The notes beneath the pieces are model-generated. The model had not been told where the DNA came from, did not search any database, and saw only the letters and a program-made list of their open reading frames with translations. The position numbers and the translations under genes were made by a program. From the NCBI GenBank assembly GCA_017311185.1, contig JAESUZ010004796.1, positions 492,501 through 556,500 on the forward strand: a stretch of DNA of 64,000 nt, read 5' to 3'. Source of the stretch: Proteles cristata cristata. Taxonomy: Eukaryota; Chordata; Mammalia; Carnivora; Hyaenidae. Shown here piece after piece: positions 11,571-22,755 of the stretch (positions within the stretch are counted from its first letter, which is position 1; the number at the start of each line of letters is the position of its first letter).

Positions 11571-11965
11571 GCATGTGGAAAGTAACTGGAAAGGAGAGGC
11601 GGCAGCCAAGACCGATAAGCAGGGAGTACTCACAGCCAGAGCTGTAGGAGCTCAGGAAGGCAGAAGTCCCAGTGGGAGGGGGTGAGATGTGAGCAGGGCC
11701 TCAAATGACGGTTCCACTCCATCTTCAAAGAGAGAAAGAGCAGGCGGGCCAGGCTGTGCAGAGCCTGGGGGAGGCTGATGGATAAGTGGGTGTGGCCGGA
11801 GCAAATGATTCATAGTTAAGTGAACATTCAGAACGAAAGCCGGAAAGACTAGTTAGTTAGCTGAAGCGGTGGGCCTTAAAAAGCTAGGCAGAGGAATTTT
11901 AACTTTATCTTGAAAACGGCAGGTTTTTAAGTCAGAGGAAGCAAGTTCAAATCACTTTCAGAAGT
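11571..11965 (+). repeat. Ancient interspersed repeat, family not assigned
   Basis: Phrases such as 'gagatgtgagcagggcctcaaatga', 'gaggctgatggataagtgggtgtggccggagc', 'gtgggccttaaaaagctaggcagaggaattttaactttatcttgaaaacggcaggtttttaagtcag' follow a common old mammalian repeat describing no gene. Probably L2-class or an unnamed element. Confidence 0.4.
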
Positions 11966-11974
11966 GTAGAGCAG

Positions 11975-12050
11975 CAGTATAAATATTATACTTAGCTCAG
12001 CACCTGACAGAGCGAGCAGTGATTAAATGTGAGCTCTTACTAGGATTGAC
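11975..12050 (+). repeat. Probable MIR 3' end
   Basis: 'ttatacttagctcagcacctgacagagcgagcagtgattaaatgtgagctctta' follows the MIR 3' end (cttagcacagtgcctggcacatagtaagcgctcaataaatgttagct). Confidence 0.45.
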
Positions 12051-12437
12051 AGCACGAAGTGCGTGTATGCCACTTACACAGCATCACATTTTTCTTGACT
12101 TCCTTGGGACCCAAGTTGAAACCATGAGATGGGACACAGAACTGGGGTCCGACTCAGATCAGGTCATCGATGAGGACTCAGTGAATAAGAGAACGCATAA
12201 ATGAACGCACTGCCACGCAGATACGGTGTTAGGGAAGAAAAGAGGAGAACGAAGAAGGGAGGACACAGGACCAATGGCCTGAAAGCGGATTGCTGTATTC
12301 CACACCACTCAGACCCACACTACAGTGCGGGCCCCTGTCCTGGGTCCAGCGACACTTGGGAAGCGACCAGACACTGAGGAGAAGCAGCCCACCCAGGATT
12401 TCGACAGAGGAACTGCTCCACCACCTGCTATATTTAG
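12051..12437. other. Unique sequence, nothing recognised
   Basis: No identifiable repeat or exon. The tail 'gaataagagaacgcataaatgaacg' near 12182-12206 could be a worn L2 end. Confidence 0.4.
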
Positions 12438-12777
12438 ATAGCCGGACCCTGGGCAACACTGGGGCTTACGGCGCTGACCCCAGCACAGCCGAACACCCCC
12501 ATGTAACTTCTGACTCCCCAGAAACTGAACTGCGCATGGCATACTGTTGAGCAGAAGCCTGGCCGAGAACATCAATAGTCTATTAACATGGATCCAGTAT
12601 GCTATACGCATTCTATACTGCATGCTTGCAAGAAAGTAACCCAGACAAAAAAAACCTATAATAATAAAGAAAAGCATAAGGGAGAGACAATACACCTACA
12701 GTGCTGTATATACTGGAAAAATTCCACATAGAAGTAGACGTGTGGCTCAAACCTGTGTTGTTCAAGGGTCAGCTGTA
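12438..12777 (+). mobile_element. Tigger/MER8-type non-autonomous DNA transposon
   Basis: About 340 bp bounded by terminal inverted repeats: left GCCGGACCCTGGGCAACACTGG near 12441, right GTGTTGTTCAAGGGTCAGCTG ending at 12775. TA lies next to each end, as expected for mariner/Tc1-type insertion. Internal phrases (gctgaccccagcacagccg, cccatgtaacttctgactcccc, aagcataagggagagacaatac, ctacagtgctgta) match the MER8 family in order. It is a fossil with no open frame for transposase. Confidence 0.82.
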
Positions 12778-12865
12778 TTCTCTTCCCTCTCTGGGTATCT
12801 AATGACCATTTCCCTCCCCCTGTAAAAAAGAAGTCTGAATCCTCTTCTACGATAAAATACATTTT

Positions 12866-13096
12866 GGGGTGCCTGGGGGGCTCAGTCGGTTAGGCGTCCG
12901 ACTTCGGCTCAGGTCATGATCTTGCGGTTCGTGGGTTCGAGCCCTGCATCTGGCTCTGTGCTGACAGCTCAGAGCCTGGAGCCTGCTTCGGATTCTGGAA
13001 GAGACAGAGTCTTCCTGTCTCCCTGCCCCTCCCCCACCCACACTCTATCTCTCTGTCTCTCTGTCTCTCTCAAAAATAAACATTAAAAATTTTCAA
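12866..13096 (+). repeat. SINEC_Fc-type SINE
   Basis: Head GGGGTGCCTGGGGGGCTCAGTCGG, B box GGTTCGAGCCC, body GCTGACAGCTCAGAGCCTGG and tail CTCTCAAAAATAAACATTAAA. Around 12998-13013 (GAAGAGACAGAGTCTTC) the copy carries extra sequence compared with its relatives. Confidence 0.95.
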
Positions 13097-13139
13097 AAAA
13101 TAAATTTGAAAAATTAACCTTTTCTGTAGTTAGTACTTC

Positions 13140-13262
13140 CTGTCTTCATTAGCAGGCTGTAAATTCCTGGAGTTCGAATACATAGGTATATTCACTACCC
13201 AGTGATGGGTTCACTACGGGACCCATCAGTGAGTGATCAATAAAAATTTTCTGATTAACAAC
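13140..13262 (+). repeat. Probable L2 3' end
   Basis: 'caggctgtaaattcctggagttc...tatattcactacccagtg...gtgagtgatcaataaaaattttctgatt' follows the L2 3' pattern (actgtaagctccttgagg...catagtaggtgctcaataaatgtt). Confidence 0.5.
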
Positions 13263-14188
13263 AGATAAAGCCTCACAAAATCACACTTCTGGTAACCCGG
13301 GTCCTTCTTTCACTTAAGCCTTCCTGAAGCATGTACGTCCTGATGAGGCCTGTGGCGGAGCCCCAACTTCAGGAAGCTTACAATTTACCTGAGGAGGCGA
13401 ACCTAACACGCAAATCTTCCCACAGCGTGGCTTTCAATCTTACCTCCCAGAAAATATTTATTTTTCCAACACGATCACTACTAAAGGCCAAAATGGACAT
13501 AATCCGAATTTCTATCTTGATCTCCGCCTGTGCCTCTGAGCAGTCTATGTTAACAAATGCTCAAATTATTTAAGTGCCGTGAGGAGAGGAAATAAGAAGA
13601 GAGGGAGAAAGTAGGAAAGATCTGTGAGGTTGGATACGAGACAGAGTGGCAAGAACAGTCTGGGACTTTGGCTATGGGACAGAAACATCCACAACCCGGA
13701 CGTCGGGGGCTGGCTCAGGCAACGAGACGGGGGCGCGGCTGCGCTAAAATAATAATATTATATTAGGAAATAAATATTTACGCTTGAAGTTCTATTTTTA
13801 ACAAACTTACTTTAATCCAACCTCTCAAATGCCCGACCCTTCCACGGGAAAGCTCTGCACAGCGTTCCTAAAAGTAGTCTCCTTTTTCTTTCTCAAAATA
13901 CCATGTAGATTGGTCTTCTGTTTGCTTCTGCAAGGATGCTGGAGAATGACACAATCGCACACATTACCTGGCGGCGTGCACACGCACCTCACCCGGGACA
14001 CACGTGGGGATGCTTTCTTTCTAGAAATGCGATCTGCATCCCGCCCATGTTTGCTGTGGGTGCCCTTGGCCTTGCAGCTATCCCCAGGCACGCGGGATAT
14101 TGTTCCCGGGCGTTCCACAGAGTTTGTCGATTTAATTTTATCGAACGGGCTACAAAAGTTTCAATTATTTTTATTGAAACAACAACAA
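13263..14188. other. Unique sequence, nothing recognised
   Basis: Contains a short AATAATATTATATTAGGAAATAAATATTTA-like AT-rich patch near 13747-13782 and a small CpG-containing patch at 13695-13745. The 150-codon frame at 13829-14281 has no domain and runs into a SINE. Confidence 0.45.
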
Positions 14189-14381
14189 GGGGGCGGCCGG
14201 GTGGCAGAAGTGGTTAAGCATCCAACCCTTGATTTCGGCTTGGATCATGATCCAGGGTTTATGAGTTCGACACCCGCGTGAGCGGACAGCATGGAGCCTC
14301 TCTCTTTCCTTCTCTCTCTGCCCTTCCCCCGCTTGCATTTTTTTCTCTCTCTTTCAAGATGAATAAAGTTAAAAAAAAAAA
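14189..14381 (+). repeat. SINEC_Fc-type SINE, diverged
   Basis: Head GGGGGCGGCCGGGTGGCAGAAG, old-type 'cccttgatttcggcttgg' insertion, decayed B box and short body GCGGACAGCATGGAGCCTC, a CT stretch and tail TTCAAGATGAATAAAGTTAAAAA. It resembles the older carnivore subtype more than the canonical feline one. Confidence 0.9.
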
Positions 14382-16436
14382 TAGAAGTAAGGAAATAATT
14401 CCCACCAATGAGCATCTGAGAGGTTCTACACACCTCTCCATAAAATAAAAGCAAGTACGTGAAACTAAAACTGAGTTTACACATTCACGTACATTAATTA
14501 GCCCACGCTGGCGGAGGCTTCTGCTTTGGAATCGGATACAACGCAAACGTCTGAAAACCTTCTCGGCTCTCTGTCACATGACTAACCTCAGCAGGGCTGA
14601 GAAAACAAGCCACAATCACACCAAACAAATGAAATCACCCAGTGAGACACATGTATCTCGCTGTGTTGTAAGCCCCGTGCCCAAAATGAAGACAGAGGCG
14701 TGTCTGGGACTCAACAAATTAACCCCCAAGGTAATTCAGGCCAGCTCGGGGAAGCAGGTACGTGTGGGGGCAAGTCTGTAGGTAGTTGGGCCCACGGTGA
14801 CCTGCGCTGGGGCACCAGGAGCTACCCGGGAGCAGCCGAACCTGCCGTGACCTGGAAATCCTCCAGGTGGGCGAGCAAGGGCAGGTCTACACATCAGGAC
14901 TCCTGAAGATGTGTTCTACCAAATGCCACCGACCACGAAACCTGCGACTGCCCCGCAAGGTGCAGGCTCCCGTTGAGTCCGGGACAAGGCAGACAGTCCA
15001 GGGCTCCCCCTCTGTCAACCCCCTCTGACTAAGCCCCCAACTGCTAAATGTAATCTAATAATTTGCAAACGTAAGGATAAAGGTCTAGACTATGACATCA
15101 GCTTCACAGAAAATCATCAGATTCAAAAAGGAACCTAGGAGCCCACTCTGTCTTTGGAAATCCCAAAGAAATGAACGGATGAAAAGGCTGGAACAGCAGC
15201 AGAGAGCGGACTCTATTGTCAGTCCTAGAAAGTGCAAAACATGTTTCTAAACGAAACGATACTGGGAATTCACCATTACAGAAAAGTATGGGGCAGGGTG
15301 GGGGTGAAATCCATTCATTGCGAGGGTGTTCACTAAAAAAGTTGCTTCCCTAGCAACTGGATAGTGCTACGATGTCCTTGAATAGCATTCTGAAGTAAAG
15401 ACAAGCCAGAGTTAACCCAGAAGAATGTCAACAGTTCAAGGATCACCTAAGCTCGGTGATAGCCTCTGACCAGCTAACACAGGATTCCTCTGAGATGACA
15501 TTACAGCCAAAGATAGCAAGAGTGCCCACAGTCTGAAGTATCTGCCTCAAGAATTCAGGATCCACTGAGCTGTTTAAGAGCTCAGTGTGTAGACTTGTAA
15601 CTAACTACAGCTGCTTGCCCCGCCTGTTCTAAAAACTAACGGAAGAATAAAGTGAACTTGACAGAGCCTCTGTCATCAGGGTTTTGCTGCCAGCCCTGAA
15701 CCCTCCAATACCCCCAACATCTAGGTCAACTGTTGGACCCCCAGGCTTTTTGGTGTTGGTGTTGGTGATACTGCTGTTGTTTGAAAGACTGAACTCCCAA
15801 ACTGTTCTTCCCTCCCCTTCGGGGACCAGGCAGGGCCCTGTGAAGTTGGCCAGACGGAGATGAGAATCCATCCTGCAAATGTGCTTTCACGTGCCAGACA
15901 CTGGTAGCAACGGCATCTCCGGCCCTGAGCAGCTATCAGTGGGGCACGTGAACTTCATTCAGGTGTGTAATCAGACATGTACGTCTGCTGTCCAGGGAAA
16001 ACTAACAACAGACATAGAAACAAGATAAAGTCAGGAGAAATCAGGAGCTGTTCTCAAGGGCACTGGAGGAATTTTGAACTCTGGCTTTGTGAAACTAGGC
16101 ATCTTATTCTCTCTTCCACAAACACTTCAAAACCACACTGAAGGGCTCCAAGTTAATGAATACCCGGATCAGACTTAGTCTGCGAAAAACCTGATAAGAT
16201 GGTTAAGTGTAGTTAAACTACTCTTTAAAAAAAAAAAATGTTTATTTCACTCAATGTTTTAGGCCCAGATACCAAAATCTCCGTGAGTATGGGATAGAGG
16301 GAAATGAAACGGCCATAAGGGACACAAGCCAACACTTCTCAATGGCCCTGGGACAGCAGTCAAGAGAGGAGGTAAAACTCTACACCCAAACCAGGTAAAT
16401 CCCCCCTCGAACAGCAAAGGATTAACAAATACTAAA
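14382..16436. other. Unique sequence, nothing recognised
   Basis: About 2 kb without a recognisable retroposon. The open frames (80 codons at most) have no known domain. A short (TTGGTG)n-like patch occurs near 15751-15772. Confidence 0.45.
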
Positions 16437-16656
16437 GGAGCGAGTGGGGGGCTCAGTCGCTTGAGCATCCGGCTCTTGAGTTCAGTTCAGCTCAGGTTAT
16501 GATCTCATGGTTTGTGAGATGGAGTCCCACATCAGGCTCTGAGCTGACAGTGAGAAGCCTGCTTGGGATTCTCTCTCCTTCTCTCTCTGCCCCTCCCCTA
16601 CTTGTGCTCTGTCTCTCCCTCTCCCTTGCTTTCTCACAATAAATAAACATAAAAAT
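16437..16656 (+). repeat. SINEC_Fc-type SINE, older subtype
   Basis: GAGCGAGTGGGGGGCTCAGTCGC, then 'ggctcttgagttcagttcagctcagg', decayed B box, TGACAGTGAGAAGCCTGCTTGGGATTCTC body and CACAATAAATAAACATAAAAA tail. Confidence 0.92.
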
Positions 16657-16956
16657 GCTGAAGCGGGCAGCTCAATAAAATGACGGGATCGAGGGAGTTA
16701 AGAGGCTGGCACAGCACAGTGCCTGTCAAATCCACAGTAGGGGACAGTGGAAACGTTCATGGACCTAGTCTTATTTATTTATTTATTTATTTTGCTTTTA
16801 CCAAAAATCTTTATTTTTTCCTATAGCTTTGAGTTACTATCTCGTATAGTAACTCTCACTGCAACCACAGGACTACTGTTAGCACTTCCAGGGCAGGCAT
16901 AGTGGTAACAGACTCCTTCAGTTTTTATCTGAGACTATCTTAGTCCCTTGCATTCT
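16657..16956. other. Unique sequence with a (TTTA)n run
   Basis: A short (TTTA)n tract lies at about 16771-16791. Nothing else is recognised. Confidence 0.5.
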
Positions 16957-17262
16957 TTTTTTTTTTTTCTTTTTACAAATGGTTTCTTGTCAAGTTGGTT
17001 TCCATAGAATACGCAGTGCTCATCCCCACAAGTGCCCTCCTCCATGTCCATCTCCCCCTCTCCCCCTCCCATACCCATCAATCCCCAGTTTGTTCCCAGC
17101 ATTCAAGAGCCTCTCAAGGTTTGCCTCCCTCCCTCTCCCCACTATTTCCCCCCCTCTCCCTCACGGTCCTCCGTTAAGTTCCTCCTAATCCTCCTATACG
17201 TGCAAACATATGGTATCTATCCTTCTCTGCCTGACTTACTTTGCTCATTTCTATCTCCCACC
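16957..17262 (-). mobile_element. LINE-1 3' end, 5'-truncated, minus strand
   Basis: Starts with a T-rich run (A tail on the minus strand), then reverse L1 3' end GGTTTCCATAGAATACGCAG, CAAGTGCCCTCCTCCATG, the C-rich 3' UTR tract, CAGCATTCAAGAGCCTCTC and GGTCCTCCGTTAAGTTCCTC, ending in the last ORF2 codons region near TGCCTGACTTACTTTGCTC. About 300 bp of the carnivore L1 3' UTR with no intact frame. Confidence 0.9.
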
Positions 17263-17714
17263 ATCAGGATGAATGAGAGGAGCTAACACACTGAATGCCC
17301 GCTCCCCGAGTACAGCATGCTATTTCACGTAAGGCATCCTAGGATGTAGTTCTCTGTAACGCCATTAAATGTGAGACAAGGGGCTTAAAGAGTTGAGGTG
17401 GGTTATTCAGTTCTGGAAGACACAGGGGCCAGGAGCAGGTGTTTGATTTTGGTCAAGGGGCTACAAGCTGCTCCTTATGGGTCTTCACACATGTGCGATT
17501 TTCTCTCCCAGCCCCACAGAACACTAGGTCCTGCCAAAGGGTGACTTCAGCCAGTCTTTCCACTCCCTACCCCTGAGCCCTTTCTTGTTAAGCCAAATCC
17601 TGGGGCACCGTGGACTTGCCAATCGCCCCCGAGAACATTTTTTCTCCAGCTACTGGAAGCCAAGGCTCTTGCCCTGTCCTGCGTTCTGGCAGACATGACC
17701 CATATATTACCATT
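17263..17714. other. Unique sequence, nothing recognised
   Basis: A possible worn MIR lies near 17320-17440 but is too diverged to call. No exon recognised. Confidence 0.4.
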
Positions 17715-17816
17715 ACTTCTCTATGTGCTTGTCTCTCCCACTAGGCTGAGAACCTAAAAATCAGAGAATTCTACTCAATTTTGTATTCTCTCATCCTGCC
17801 TAACAAGGTACCTGAT
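17715..17816 (+). repeat. Probable L2 3' end
   Basis: 'cccactaggctgagaacctaaaaatcagagaattctactcaattttgtattctc...' follows the L2 3' region (actgtgagctccttgagggcagggactgtgtct). It runs directly into the GGAA microsatellite, which fits the GAATGA-type L2 terminus as a seed. Confidence 0.45.
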
Positions 17817-17931
17817 GAAGGAAGGGAGGATGGGAGGGAGGAAAGGAGGGAGAGAGGGACGGAGGGAGGGAGGGAGGGAGGAAGGAAGGAAGGAAGGAAG
17901 GAAGGAAGGAAGGAAGGAAGGAAGGAAGGAA
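17817..17931. repeat. (GGGA)n/(GGAA)n microsatellite
   Basis: Imperfect GGGA units followed by about 13 uninterrupted GGAA units at 17879-17931. GGAA arrays are known ETS-factor binding platforms in other genomes; no function is shown here. Confidence 0.93.
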
Positions 17932-18721
17932 CCTAAATGCAATATTGCCAAGCAGCCCAGGGCTGAATACTGTCGGCAGGTCCTACACCCTGTACCAGCC
18001 AGAGACTGTTACGTGATAGTCAACAGGTAAGCCATTCATTTAAAACACTGAGGTGGCATGTTTTTATATATACGATTATATCCACATCGACAAGGCAATG
18101 CTGGTATGCAGAGCAAGCCAAAACAAAGAAACAGCCTCACTGGAAAAAGTGACAAGTCCTAATGACATCGTTGAGACGGAACCCTACCTGGAAAGTCAGC
18201 TGCCATGGGCTTTCATCTTGTACAATAAAACGTCTCTGGGGAGCTGAGAAATAAGGAAAGATCACCCTCTGAGATTTAAACTTTAAAGAGCAAGAAGCCC
18301 CAAGGCCTGTAAGAGCTGTATCCTAATTAATGGCAAGCTATAATTTGAGAAAGGAGTTTGGGGCAGGCATTTGGGGCATGGAAAAAGATGAATCCCAAAG
18401 CAAATCCTGGCGGAGGGAAAGAAACGTCAGCCATTCAACAGGGAATATGCTCTCAGGACATCCTCGTCTGAATCCAGTGACTGTTCAATTCACTAATCTC
18501 CCTTGCTCCCACCGCAAATGTGCCAAGCAACGTCCAGATTTCTGCCTACCTCGAAGCAGGGAACATGCGGACTGAGAAGGTGTCCCCATGACTGTATTTA
18601 CTACTGTAAATTACTAAGTGGGGTACTTGTTACACACTCAGGTTAGTGAGCTTGGTTAATGGGATTATGGGTCTGAGACATGGATCCAATCTCAGTGCAC
18701 TGAAAAAAAAAAGACTGTTTC
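17932..18721. other. Unique sequence, nothing recognised
   Basis: No repeat or recognised exon. Open frames of 64-81 codons have no domain. Confidence 0.45.
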
Positions 18722-18740
18722 TTCTGAATGCCAAATAATG

Positions 18741-18945
18741 GGGGCACCTGGGTGGCTCAGTCGGTTAAGCGTCTGACTTTGGCTCAGGTCATGACCTCGC
18801 AGTTCGTGGGCTGAAGACCTACATCGGGCTCTTTGTTGACAGCTCAGAGCTGGGAGCCTGCTTCCCATTCTGTGTCTCCCTCTCTCTGCCTCTCCCCTGC
18901 TCATATTCTTTCTCTCTCTCAAAAACAAATAAACATTAAAAAAAA
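18741..18945 (+). repeat. SINEC_Fc-type SINE, first of a doublet
   Basis: Head GGGCACCTGGGTGGCTCAGTCGG, good A box, B box lost (GGGCTGAAGACC), body GCTCAGAGCTGGGAGCCTGC and tail CTCTCAAAAACAAATAAACATT. It is followed after about 8 bases by a second copy. The two share one outer TSD (18722-18740 and 19188-19206). Confidence 0.95.
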
Positions 18946-18952
18946 TTGTTTT

Positions 18953-19174
18953 GGGGGCATCTGGGTGGCTCAGTCAGTTAACCGTCCAACTTCAGCTCAG
19001 GTCATGATCTCACGGTTAGTGGGTTTGAGCCCTGTGTCGGGCTCTGTGCTGACGGCTCAGAGCCTAGAGCCTGTTTCGGATTCTGTGTCTCCCTCTCTCT
19101 CTGCCCCTCCCCTCCTCATGCTCTGTCTCTCTCTGTCTCTCAAAGATAAATAAAAAAGCTTTTAAAAATAATTT
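18953..19174 (+). repeat. SINEC_Fc-type SINE, second of a doublet
   Basis: Head GGGGGCATCTGGGTGGCTCAG, B box GGGTTTGAGCCC, body GCTGACGGCTCAGAGCC and tail CTCAAAGATAAATAAAAAAGC. Its own short flank AAAAATTGT (18941-18949 and 19175-19183) suggests that it inserted into the tail of the first copy. Confidence 0.95.
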
Positions 19175-19206
19175 AAAAATTGTGTTTTTCTGAATGCCAG
19201 ATAATG

Positions 19207-20047
19207 ACTATCACCATAAAAGTTGTTCAGAAGAGTTGGCAGGCATTTCTGCTGGCTGATGTGCTATCCTATGCACTCACATATGTTTTCTTCAGATTTC
19301 TACTCCGTGTGGATGTTTTATTGAGGGTCATCACTTATGATCAACAGTAAGTTTTTGTTTTTGTTTTTGTTTTTTTAACCCAACAGACGGACCCAGTGTC
19401 CTGGTGTAAAACTAAACCCTTATCTCTCAGGGTATAAGTGTCACAGAAACAGTTTGGCTTCACCAGTACTAAATGAGAACTGCCTTGGCAGGGCTGAGGC
19501 TAATTTCTGCGAAATTTAATTTGCAAAAACCAGCCCAAGGCTACCATGATATAAATTCACTTGATGTGTTAATTTCACACTTTAGAGCCCTCATCCCACT
19601 GGTGGGCGGGTGATCTCAAGTATGTAAAGTAGGGGAGTGTCTGAATTTACCCAAGCAACCTCAGCCCTCAGCCCTCTGTGCCGGCCCTCAGGGAGCCGGA
19701 GCCCAGCTTCTCTCCCTCCGGCATGCCAATGAGAAAGCAGGGATCATGGCAGAAATCAGCCAGGCTGAGTGAAGTACATTCAGTATGCAGAGTTCTATCG
19801 CTGGCCGGCAGCAGCTCACCTGATAAACTCTTTCTTCCACATCTTCAAACAGACGGGGCACTTTTGGTATGGGCAAATAATGACATGACCTCAATCAGCT
19901 CTAGTTCGATCTAACAGGTACAGGACATCTTCGGCTTCTCAGCCAAGGGCACCAAACCTGGGAACCACATGGGCGAGTGCCAGCCCCCTCTGCCCAGGTT
20001 TATGTTCCTGAAAAGAACTGTACCAGCCTCAGTGAAATAAAGACATT
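19207..20047. other. Unique sequence with a (GTTTTT)n run
   Basis: (GTTTTT)n at 19351-19376. No repeat family otherwise. A candidate donor-like CAG/GTGAGC on the minus strand near 19820 is discussed among the rejected items. Confidence 0.4.
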
Positions 20048-20062
20048 AAATGTTCTGGATTT

Positions 20063-20272
20063 AGGGGTGTCTGGGTGGTTCAGTCGGTTAAGCATCCAAC
20101 TTCGGCTCAGGCCATGATCTCACAGTTTGTGTGTTCAAGCCTCGTGTCGGGCTCTGTGCTGATGGCTCAGAGCCTGGAGCCTGCTTCGGATTCTGTGTCT
20201 CCCTCTCTCTCTGCCTCTCCCCCAAACATGCTCTGTCTCTCTCTGTCTATCAAAAATAAACATAAAAAAATG
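20063..20272 (+). repeat. SINEC_Fc-type SINE
   Basis: Head GGGGTGTCTGGGTGGTTCAGTCGG, body GCTGATGGCTCAGAGCCTGG, tail ATCAAAAATAAACATAAAAAAA. Imperfect TSD AAATGTTCTGGATTT (20048-20062) and AACTGTTCTGACTTT (20273-20287). Confidence 0.95.
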
Positions 20273-20287
20273 AACTGTTCTGACTTT

Positions 20288-22599
20288 CAAAACACTGTTT
20301 ATAAAGATAAGGGAATGATGAGACGTACAATGTCAGAAACTTTAACGAGAGCACACCCGGATACACACACAGGATGCTCACAACTATATAATACCACCAC
20401 ACATGGACAGACACACAAACACATTTATTCATAGAAAAAAACGATGATGTTTTTGGGTTTTATCTCCAGCTTTTGGCACTTGGGTTGACTCTACTTCCTT
20501 CCTTCTATCCAAATATTATATATGGAATACATGTTACTTTGGACAGGGATTCCCCTTCAAAGCAAGAGTCATGGACACAAATATAAATACCCTTAAGTTT
20601 ATCAGTAAGTGAAGATCTGTGTCTATTACTTTAAATCAGGAAGTTGCTCTGTTGTTGGAGTGAGCTGTGATTGTTCTCTGAGAGGCTAACTGGATGCAGA
20701 CAGAAGCTGACTGTATCTGTTTTTCAGGGGAATAAAAGTTCCATGATACAGGGAGACTAAAACCTACATGTTGGCAAATCCATCTAGAAACCAAATTTCC
20801 TTCCTGTTGATCCCCCCTAATTCGTTCATGACTTTTAAATCCCTGTCAATTCCCTTGTCTCTGTTTCACACGGAACTGTTGGCCTTTCAGGGCCCATGGA
20901 AAAATTAGCCCAGAACAGAATTATCCCCATATTGCCGGCAAAGAAACTTCATTGGAGTTCAAAAATAAGAGTTCTTTGCGGTGCCGCTGGCTTCACTTTG
21001 GACAGCAATCCCACCTGCCTGCCCACCAGACTGTTAGGACACAACCACTTGGCCACCTTGGACCCCAAATAACATCCCAAGCCAACTAGTTAATAAGACA
21101 TCAGTAATCTGGTCATTAGTAACTTACAGACAAACAATAACAGTTGAAAGAAACTGCTATTCCCTGTCAATCTTGCACTTCAGTGGTCTTTAATAAAACT
21201 CTCAGAAATACACAATGTAATTCAGTCTTTTTCAGATGGTCTGCCTACCACGCTAGTGAGTAGCCACAGCTCCCATCAAAAGGGCCTAATTCCTCAGAAA
21301 CAGGAAGGTTTTCCAGGGACGCCTTAGTGCTCACGGAAATAAGTCACTGCTCTTTGGCTGATGTGGTCAGCAGGGGAACACTCCAACTTTCTACTTACTG
21401 CCTGCAAATCTGGCAAATGTGAGCAGGAGGGGTGGCACAGAGGGGGAGGGAGGCCTGGGGAAGGCCGAGGCCTCCAGCCTTCAGGAGGCTCCCAGCTGAG
21501 CCAGGGAACTTAATGCAAAGCCTCTCCCACAGCAGGCTTCAGACCAGGCTGTCTGTTGGGGCTAAGTTCTAAAGTCAACCAGAAATGGAAGCTTCTAAGT
21601 GGATATAATTTCTCAAAGGGAACAGAATCAAGAAAGGTACCATTACTGGGAAAATTACCAAAATGAACAGGATACACGTAAGACATGTAAATCACCCCCT
21701 GAAAGGTACTGGATTTTAGAGTTCAGATATTTACGAGGGGGGGCGGGGAAGCAAACAAGGATCCTGTAGTATCCTGAGCTAGAATTTCAATAGATATAAA
21801 TGAAGCTTTTCTTTCTTTCTTTTTTTAAAGCATTAAGCTTTCATTCGTGAAATACTTATTACGTACCTACCACGTGTTAGACAAACACATCACAGCATTA
21901 TACATTTGTTCACATGTACAGAAAGTTATCCCATTATGTACCAGTTCCCTGACAGACCACAATCACCATGTTAATAAGATAAAGTCAGTCAGATAAAATG
22001 AATTTCTGGACCTTTGTGATAAATGCTATAAATGACCTCCTACCCTCAATGATTACCTTCTCAACTCGAAATAATTATCCGTGTCAAAGAGAGTAAGGTT
22101 TCGGAAAAATTTTAAGAAGTCAGCTTTGCTGATTTGAAACAGATTTGCAAATATGCATTCGTCCCCACGTGATCAGAATAAGGACTGTACGTTTTAGGCA
22201 TTTCCTGGCCAGACTCTGAATAGCTCCCATTCCCTACCTACTTCGTCAAATGAAGCTTATTTTATTATCAGCAGGGAAACCTCATTGGAACGTCCACTCA
22301 ACACACTGCGAGGCCAAAACAATGGCAAAAATAATACACTTAACAATTCTTTTGCTGTACAAGAATTGGAACTGGATCTAATGCTGAGTTTGGTCCTGGG
22401 TTGGGGGAGTACACAGATCACCGGTTTGTCCTATGCTCCTCTCTGTCACAGAAGACACAACACTCAAGGTCTCCAACAATACGACATGGAAAACCAACGT
22501 GTGTCCAGGATAAATGGCCCCATTAACTTTCTGGGCATTTCGGCAACATCCGCCTTCATGATACAAAAGTAAGCGGATACTGTCTCCTGTCTTGGACTG
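20288..22599. other. Repeat-poor stretch, nothing recognised
   Basis: About 2.3 kb without a recognisable SINE or LINE. A worn L2-like phrase (cgtgaaatacttattacgtacctaccacgtgttagac) at about 21846-21886 is the only repeat hint. No exon recognised. Confidence 0.4.
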
Positions 22600-22692
22600 G
22601 CATGGCTTCCGGGGTGACCCTGGGCAAGTTCATCGTCACTGCCGGGCTCTGAATAGTTCATCTGTACAATGAGGTCTTGACCTCGTTGGTCC
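22600..22692 (+). repeat. Probable MIR core
   Basis: GGGGTGACCCTGGGCAAGTTCATCG followed by 'ctgggctctgaatagttcatctgtacaatgagg' follows the MIR core (gtgaccttgggcaagtcactta...tcatctgtaaaatgagg). Confidence 0.55.
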
Positions 22693-22755
22693 CCACACAT
22701 CCAATGGGCCACACATCCACACACATCCAATGAGCCACACATCCAACAGGCCACA
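22693..22755. repeat. 16-bp imperfect minisatellite
   Basis: CCACACATCCAATGGG-type units repeat about four times with variation (CCAATGGG, CCACACA, CCAATGAG, CCAACAGG). Small array at the end of the MIR-like segment. Confidence 0.8.

Noticed and set aside
19820..19912. Possible minus-strand exon with a CAG/GTGAGC donor
   Set aside because: The donor matches consensus, but the acceptor side has a poor pyrimidine tract and every frame is short or stopped. I recognise no protein family. RNA-seq would settle it.
19915..20041. Small plus-strand frame ending next to AATAAAG, like a gene 3' end
   Set aside because: A 42-codon frame with no known homology, and the polyadenylation-like hexamer occurs often by chance. 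No upstream frame joins it.
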